Assembly (NCBI GenBank): GCA_013824685.1
Contig: PNOG01000006.1
Span: 1-64,000 of the forward strand
Direction: 5' to 3'
Length of the DNA stretch: 64,000 bases
From: Coprothermobacter sp.
GTDB lineage: Bacteria > Caldisericota > Caldisericia > Cryosericales > Cryosericaceae
Part shown: positions 59,557 to 64,000 of the stretch, piece by piece
How the letters are laid out: every line of letters starts with the position of its first letter
How positions within the stretch are numbered: position 1 is the stretch's first letter
Notes under the pieces: generated by a model
The model's database searches: none
The model's input: only the letters and a program-made list of their open reading frames with translations
What the model was told of the DNA's origin: nothing
Made by a program: the position numbers and the translations under genes

Positions 59557-59576
59557 GTTTGCACGGGTGTGCAAAC
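59557..59576. promoter_or_regulatory. Palindrome upstream of the helicase-Mod-Res operon
   Basis: GTTTGCAC-GGGT-GTGCAAAC is perfect (8-base arms). It stands about 31 bases before the helicase ATG. On the - strand a TTGGTT/TATATG pair with 17 bases between lies further upstream in the same 157-base gap. An operator is more likely than a terminator, because no U-run follows in either direction. Confidence 0.45.
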
Positions 59577-59683
59577 CCAACATGGCACGAGCACTGGTTC
59601 TCCAGATATCTGCACCACCACCGGCAACATATACGTCGGTATTTGTGCTCAACCAACAGCCCATGTCATCTCCCCACATCATT

Positions 59684-62086
59684 TCACCCAAAGCGCGAAA
59701 CAATGCCAGCAGGACACTGTTTGTTGGCACAGTATATCTGCTGTCCTGATGGATCATAGACGAGTTTGTGTCCGCATGCTGGACACAAGAACGCCTTCTC
59801 AAGAGCATCGACTGCATCGCAGAACAACGACACTTCGGACACGCTGAGTCCCAACGCATCGGGATTATCATGCGACAGAAAGTTGCCTATGAATTTCACT
59901 GCTTCGAGTGAGTCGAGGGCCGACAGCATACGGATGCGGAACTCAGCACTGGACATCTGCTTGACCCTACACCTCACGCTATCCAGCAACTCCTGAGATT
60001 CGTACCGGCTCGATGCGCGATAGGGCACAGAAGTCCCTGTTCCCGTGGCGATCTTCTTGAGCACAGATTCCAGCTGGCTTCGTGCGTGGTTCGCCGCTCC
60101 TTCAGTATCCGCTCGCCTAAGACACTCGGCAACGTAACCCTCTCGAGATTGGTACGGTAGAAATGTTGGCCCTTGCTCCCGTGTCCACTCTGGAATATAG
60201 CGCGCAATGATCTTGCCAGACCGTCCCCGTACCCGACCCGCTTCCTTCAACTCCTCAAACCAGTTTCTATCATGCGTGGTCACTACAACCTGCCAGTCAC
60301 CAAACTCATCACAGAGTAAGTCGCAAATTCGTGAGCGATGCTGCACATCAATAGTCGTAACTACGTCATCCAAGATTAGCACGGGAAATTGTTCCTGGAA
60401 CTCCTTCGCAAAAGCCAGAAAGATCACCAACCCCAGTGAGTCGAGGTGTCCTTCACTCGAATAGGCTCTGGGGTCTTCGTCCGTGGCACCCAGTGAATCC
60501 ATCACAAGTGTCGCGCTGGCTCTGTGCCCCGTATCGACAACAAGGCGAATGTTGGCAAAGTCTTCGTTGGGGTGCAACTCCTTGTAGTAGGATTCGATGC
60601 ATTCCTGCAAGCTGTTATAGACATTTTGAACCACCGACTGCTTGGCGCTCTTGAGACTCTCGAAAAAGATCTTGGCTATCTCCGCCTTTGCCTTTGCAGA
60701 GACAAGTTCTTGGTTGAGACGCTGCAATTCGGTTTCCGCGGGAAGGACAAATCCGACAAGGGAGGTCAGCTCCAGCACTACTCGGTCTGCGCTGGACAGC
60801 TCTTGAGTTGAAAGCATCTCGCTGGCCTGTGCAGCAACGTCTCCTCCCCAGCTGTTGCATTCCTTGACCCATGCAATCAGTCGGTCGGTATCCACAGGTC
60901 TCCGCAGCTTCGTGGCGTCGTCAAGCTCTGTGAGCAATGCCGAAGCGAGATGACGGGCGCTGTTTCCTTGAGACAACAATTTGTCGTCAGTCCATGTACT
61001 GGCCGTCATATAATTGAGCACGCTCTCTAGTCTCCCAGCAACAACCGCGACTAGATCTCTAAGAGTTGAGATGCTTGTCTTGAGTCTCTTGGCTTCTTCG
61101 CTCAGTTCCGCAGCGTCAGCCAGCCGAGCCTCAAGTCGAAGTAATGTTGCTGAACGTTCTATGGGCTGTTCGCACACGGGACACGTCGATGCATAGATAG
61201 GACTTTCGGTTATAACGGAGTGAGCCGCTCCGAGCAGCTCCACGACTCTGAGTCGTTCTTGCGTCGCAGCTAAGGAGAGCTCTGCATATGCATGACTAAT
61301 CATCTGGAGCAACGACGAGTCGACAGCAGTACCTGCTAATGAGTTGGCAGCATCCCTGACTGAGATTAGTTGGCCTGCTGTCTTCTCGTGCAGGTGCGCA
61401 GCCTTGGCTTTCAACATAAGTTTCTCGGACAGAGAAGCCAGTTCTGTCAGGTCGTGGAGTGGCTCCACTCCGATCGAAGTCAGCTTGGCATTAAGGATTG
61501 CAGCAATAGCGCTTTCGTCAGATGCTTCTGCTCCCACGCGTATCTGGAACTGAGCTAGTGCATCTTGTCGCTGAACTTCGAGCCGCTGAACAGACTCCGC
61601 CATTTTTGCGCTTACCCGTTGCATGTTCTTCTCGGTCTCATCAAGGTCCTGAACTCCCATGATACCTTCGAGGTCTGAGAAACGTTCACTAGGTTTGTCA
61701 TATATGAAATGGAGTAACTGCGCTCTTCGCAAAATAAACGTTCCTCGTGAAGCGCTGCGGAAGCAGTCCTCAAGCTCAGCTGGCACAACATTAGCATATC
61801 CCGATTGGTTTCTTACGACCACCGCTGTCGGATCCCTAAACCGTACTGAGACACTCATTTGACTTGGGTCGATATCGACATGATGCAAATGCTTAGTCAT
61901 AGAAAGCGACTGAGCTTGCTCCAAACTCCGGACATGTCCCGTGAAGAAAAATTCGAGAGCATCGACCAGGGAACTCTTTCCAACTCCATTCTCTCCCCAG
62001 ACATATAGCCATTTGCCCGCGACGTCCAAACTACACTGACGAATTCCACGTATTCCACGAATGTCAATTGTGTCAATGGCTGTCAT
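59684..62086 (-). CDS. SMC/Rad50-like ATPase with zinc-hook-type and C-terminal zinc-ribbon motifs
   Basis: An 800-residue ABC-type ATPase: Walker A WGENGVGKSSLVDALEFFFT (about 29-48), an arm with a CPVCEQPI zinc-hook motif near residue 310, signature-like SSEGHLDSLGLVIFL, Walker B FPVLILDDVVTTID and an H-loop VVVTTHDRNWFEEL. The C-terminal zinc ribbon CPACGHKLVYDPSGQQIYC-N-KQCPAG is uncommon in this family. It may sense DNA ends or phage DNA. Two small overlapping ORFs precede it. It is separated from the restriction operon by 157 bases with a palindrome. Confidence 0.85.
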   Translation of the reverse strand: MTAIDTIDIRGIRGIRQCSLDVAGKWLYVWGENGVGKSSLVDALEFFFTGHVRSLEQAQSLSMTKHLHHVDIDPSQMSVSVRFRDPTAVVVRNQSGYANVVPAELEDCFRSASRGTFILRRAQLLHFIYDKPSERFSDLEGIMGVQDLDETEKNMQRVSAKMAESVQRLEVQRQDALAQFQIRVGAEASDESAIAAILNAKLTSIGVEPLHDLTELASLSEKLMLKAKAAHLHEKTAGQLISVRDAANSLAGTAVDSSLLQMISHAYAELSLAATQERLRVVELLGAAHSVITESPIYASTCPVCEQPIERSATLLRLEARLADAAELSEEAKRLKTSISTLRDLVAVVAGRLESVLNYMTASTWTDDKLLSQGNSARHLASALLTELDDATKLRRPVDTDRLIAWVKECNSWGGDVAAQASEMLSTQELSSADRVVLELTSLVGFVLPAETELQRLNQELVSAKAKAEIAKIFFESLKSAKQSVVQNVYNSLQECIESYYKELHPNEDFANIRLVVDTGHRASATLVMDSLGATDEDPRAYSSEGHLDSLGLVIFLAFAKEFQEQFPVLILDDVVTTIDVQHRSRICDLLCDEFGDWQVVVTTHDRNWFEELKEAGRVRGRSGKIIARYIPEWTREQGPTFLPYQSREGYVAECLRRADTEGAANHARSQLESVLKKIATGTGTSVPYRASSRYESQELLDSVRCRVKQMSSAEFRIRMLSALDSLEAVKFIGNFLSHDNPDALGLSVSEVSLFCDAVDALEKAFLCPACGHKLVYDPSGQQIYCANKQCPAGIVSRFG

Positions 62087-62243
62087 CTGTACAGTCCTCT
62101 ATATAGCGAATGAGCTTGCTGTCCTCGATCTCAACACCATTCGCCAGCAGTTCTTTGATGGCTGCCACGGTATCCTGTGCCTGAACCCCAGCTTCCGATA
62201 GTCTCTGCACGAAAAGATCTATAATTGACGCTCTCACATCCAT
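62073..62243 (-). CDS. 56-residue protein coupled to the SMC-like ATPase
   Basis: ATG at 62,243 after AAGGAGG opens MDVRASIIDLFVQRLSEAGV, then helices with acidic ends (KELLANGVEIEDSKLIRYIED). The stop lies 14 bases inside the ATPase gene, so the two are coupled. No known family. It could be a small regulator or toxin-like partner of the ATPase. Confidence 0.6.
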   Translation of the reverse strand: MDVRASIIDLFVQRLSEAGVQAQDTVAAIKELLANGVEIEDSKLIRYIEDCTDDSH

Positions 62244-62383
62244 GAAGGTCCTCCTTCAGCTGCATCCATCATTCCTATAAGCCATTCACCAACGGTAACC
62301 GTCGTGTGGCTAATGTCAGTATGGTTCCTCCGCAGATAGTCAAACCAGTTGTTGTCTGTGACACCCAAGAATGCAGAAAGCAT
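62234..62383 (-). CDS. 49-residue ORF with an HNH-endonuclease-like start
   Basis: ATG at 62,383 after GGAGGGTGGAA opens MLSAFLGVTDNNWFDYLRRN. The AFxxVTDxxWFxxL start is that of a family of HNH restriction endonucleases, but the rest (VTVGEWLIGMMDAAEGG) is unrelated and the HNH domain is absent. It overlaps the next ORF by ten bases. It could be a short partner protein or the stump of a lost nuclease gene. Confidence 0.4.
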   Translation of the reverse strand: MLSAFLGVTDNNWFDYLRRNHTDISHTTVTVGEWLIGMMDAAEGGPSWM

Positions 62384-62634
62384 TTCCACCCTCCAACACG
62401 GCCGACACCACTACTGTAGCCGACTGAAGGGATTGTCAACGTGCTTCGTCCGCGGCAGAGCGACGTCTCTCTCTGCAATACGCGTCGCAGCTGGTCAGTC
62501 GTCGGCTCTGTCAGTTAATGTGTTATATCTGTGTCAATTTCTTTCCAGCAAAACCCTCTGCTGGCTATCCTTGCGAATTCTCCCATAATGAGTTTACACA
62601 TATGTGCTGTTCATGTCACAAGGGAGGCAGTTAT

Positions 62635-63810
62635 ATGGATGCATGGTCATCGCTTATCATTGGCATCGCGATAGGAGTTGCTGTTGGAATCGCTATTGGC
62701 TTGCTGCTGCGCCACGCGCAAGCAACAAACAATCAGAAGATAATCGATCAAGCAAGAGAAGCGTTCAGCAGTCAGGCTGCCGTGTCATTCAAGAGCCTTT
62801 CGATGGACGCTCTTGGTCTTGTTACAAATCAACTGACAACAATGGCCAGCAGCAAGCTGGCAGAACAACAGGGCCAAGCAACTCAATACCTGGACAATAA
62901 GAAAGCTCTTATAGACCAGACCTTGGCAACGATGAACACAGAGCTGTCCAAAGTTCAGAGCACAATGCAGGAACTCAAGGAAAAGGGAGAAAACCAGTTT
63001 GGTGGGCTTACGCAACAACTCACTAATGCGTCTTCGCAAACCAGTAGACTTACCGATATAACTACTGCTCTCAAGGAAGCCCTTGCCAGCGGCAAGACGC
63101 GTGGGCAGTGGGGTGAGCGCATGGCTGACGACATTCTCCGCGCCGCTGGGTTTAGGGAAGACGTCAATTATCGGAAACAAAAAGAGGAGCTTTCCGGCAA
63201 TCGCCCGGATTTCACATTCTTCCTTCCCAAAAACCTGCGATTGAACATGGATGTCAAATTCCCGCTGGACAACTATATGTGTGTCATCAGTGCTGCCACA
63301 GAGGAAGAGCGATCCTCGTTCACGAAAAAATTTCTATCAGACGTGCAGCAACGTGTTAAAGAGATCAACTCACGAGGATATATCGATCCAGGAAATGGAA
63401 CTGTCGATTGCGTCCTCCTCTTTATTCCGGTTGAGTCGGTGTTCGCCTTTGCGCAGGAACAGGACCCACAACTTCTCGACAAAGCCTTGAACCAACATGT
63501 CATCTTGTGCTCACCATCAACATTGTTCGCTGTGCTTGCCATTATCCATCAAGCAACCGACACGTTCTCCATTCAACAGAACGTTGGCCAAATCCTGGCG
63601 AAGTTCACCGAGTTCGATAAACAGTGGGGGCAATTCACCGATAAGTATGAAAAACTCGAAAAGCACATCCAGAACGTCGAGGAAGATTTCAAAGAACTTT
63701 CTGGAGTGCGAACGCACAAGCTTGACGGAATCCTTGAAAACATCCATGCTCTCGAAGAACAGCAAAAAGAAGTGGAAAACGGTGCTCCAGAACAACTAAC
63801 CGATGTTTGA
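62635..63810 (+). CDS. rmuC: RmuC-family DNA recombination protein
   Basis: A 391-residue protein with one N-terminal membrane helix (SLIIGIAIGVAVGIAIGLLL), a coiled-coil region (about 60-165) and the RmuC nuclease-like domain: RGQWGERMADDILRAAGF, NYRKQKEELSGNRPDFTFFL, LNMDVKFPLDNY and CVLLFIPVESVFAFA. RmuC limits inversions at short repeats in E. coli. GGGAGG precedes the ATG at 62,635; a longer upstream reading is not supported. It is divergent from the ATPase unit; the gap 62,384-62,634 shows no further gene. Confidence 0.92.
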   Translation: MDAWSSLIIGIAIGVAVGIAIGLLLRHAQATNNQKIIDQAREAFSSQAAVSFKSLSMDALGLVTNQLTTMASSKLAEQQGQATQYLDNKKALIDQTLATMNTELSKVQSTMQELKEKGENQFGGLTQQLTNASSQTSRLTDITTALKEALASGKTRGQWGERMADDILRAAGFREDVNYRKQKEELSGNRPDFTFFLPKNLRLNMDVKFPLDNYMCVISAATEEERSSFTKKFLSDVQQRVKEINSRGYIDPGNGTVDCVLLFIPVESVFAFAQEQDPQLLDKALNQHVILCSPSTLFAVLAIIHQATDTFSIQQNVGQILAKFTEFDKQWGQFTDKYEKLEKHIQNVEEDFKELSGVRTHKLDGILENIHALEEQQKEVENGAPEQLTDV

Positions 63811-64000
63811 CTCTCGCACAGCGGCGGCGCAGTCATACGTGCACCTCCCTTGCGAGTAGTAGACAGTTTTCCATGATACGTGTGCGCCAGGAAAGTCAGG
63901 GGTAGAGCTCCTGGTTGCACATTTGGCACCAACAGTACTTACTTTCTAGCGTGACATCTGTTTTCTGGTGACAGACGGGCTATGCTGTCGCAGGAGGGTC
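63811..64000. other. End of window, no gene recognised
   Basis: The last 190 bases contain no ORF that I can support on either strand and no clear terminator after rmuC. Confidence 0.5.

Noticed and set aside
62275-62478. 67-codon - strand ORF
   Set aside because: It lies in another frame over the 49-codon ORF that has a better ribosome site and a known-looking start.

Overview
The window reads as a bacterial chromosome segment of about 58-60 % GC by eye over most of its length, with clearly poorer-GC inserts. No rRNA or tRNA gene is visible, so I cannot place the organism. The gene content (coenzyme-B12-dependent ethanolamine fermentation in a microcompartment, corrinoid salvage, a serine-kinase route to cysteine, no respiratory genes) suits an anaerobic fermenter, possibly of a poorly sampled lineage.

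Region 1 (about 1-18,000, + strand) is one long ethanolamine-utilisation (eut) bacterial microcompartment locus. Shell proteins are EutN, a BMC-H protein fused to a ComEA-like helix-hairpin-helix domain, EutL, two EutM copies and a PduT-like tandem-BMC protein with the Fe-S cysteine. Enzymes are two separate ethanolamine ammonia-lyases (EutB1/C1 and EutB2/C2), the CoA-acylating aldehyde dehydrogenase EutE, EutQ and a PduS-like flavin/Fe-S protein. The reactivase EutA, the PduO-type adenosyltransferase and the chaperone EutJ look after the cofactor. EutH imports ethanolamine. A signal-peptide-bearing HAD phosphatase probably releases ethanolamine from phosphoethanolamine outside the cell. The second lyase has Ala where the canonical enzyme has the substrate-binding Asp362.

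Region 2 (18,000-24,450, - strand) supports the first. It holds a CoA-disulfide reductase/NADH oxidase, a PepV-like dipeptidase, phosphate acetyltransferase (acetyl-CoA to acetyl-phosphate), and a corrinoid salvage operon: a new 47-aa protein, CobU, CbiR (cobamide remodelling) and CobS. A BtuR/CobA adenosyltransferase lies further on at 39 kb.

Region 3 (24,600-30,700) holds ParA, a GerMN lipoprotein, NifS with a NifU-like scaffold, a YghO-like acetyltransferase, and a compact SerK-like serine kinase overlapping a CysM-type cysteine synthase. A 20-codon leader ORF with two close Cys codons and an intrinsic terminator precede the kinase, which suggests cysteine-controlled attenuation.

Region 4 (30,700-38,000) is a patch of acquired genes: a TPR/alpha-beta hydrolase, a PaaK-like ligase, an acyltransferase-like membrane protein, ArgG and ArgH. 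Three copies of a structured repeat of about 95 bp bound the pieces, and duplicated 3' ends of cysM and of the paaK-like gene flank the hydrolase.

Region 5 (39,500-45,100) is a cassette-like array. Same-direction composite repeats separate an AbiEi-like gene, an AbiEi/AbiEii pair and a DUF4143-type ATPase.

Region 6 (45,200-63,800) is a defence island. It contains nuclease, NERD and HEPN-like genes, decayed DinD-like and DUF262 genes, and a tightly overlapped operon of PLD/SNF2 helicase, DUF4391 protein, type III-like Mod, RhuM, Res and an EVE-like protein. An SMC/Rad50-like ATPase with two small upstream ORFs and RmuC follow.
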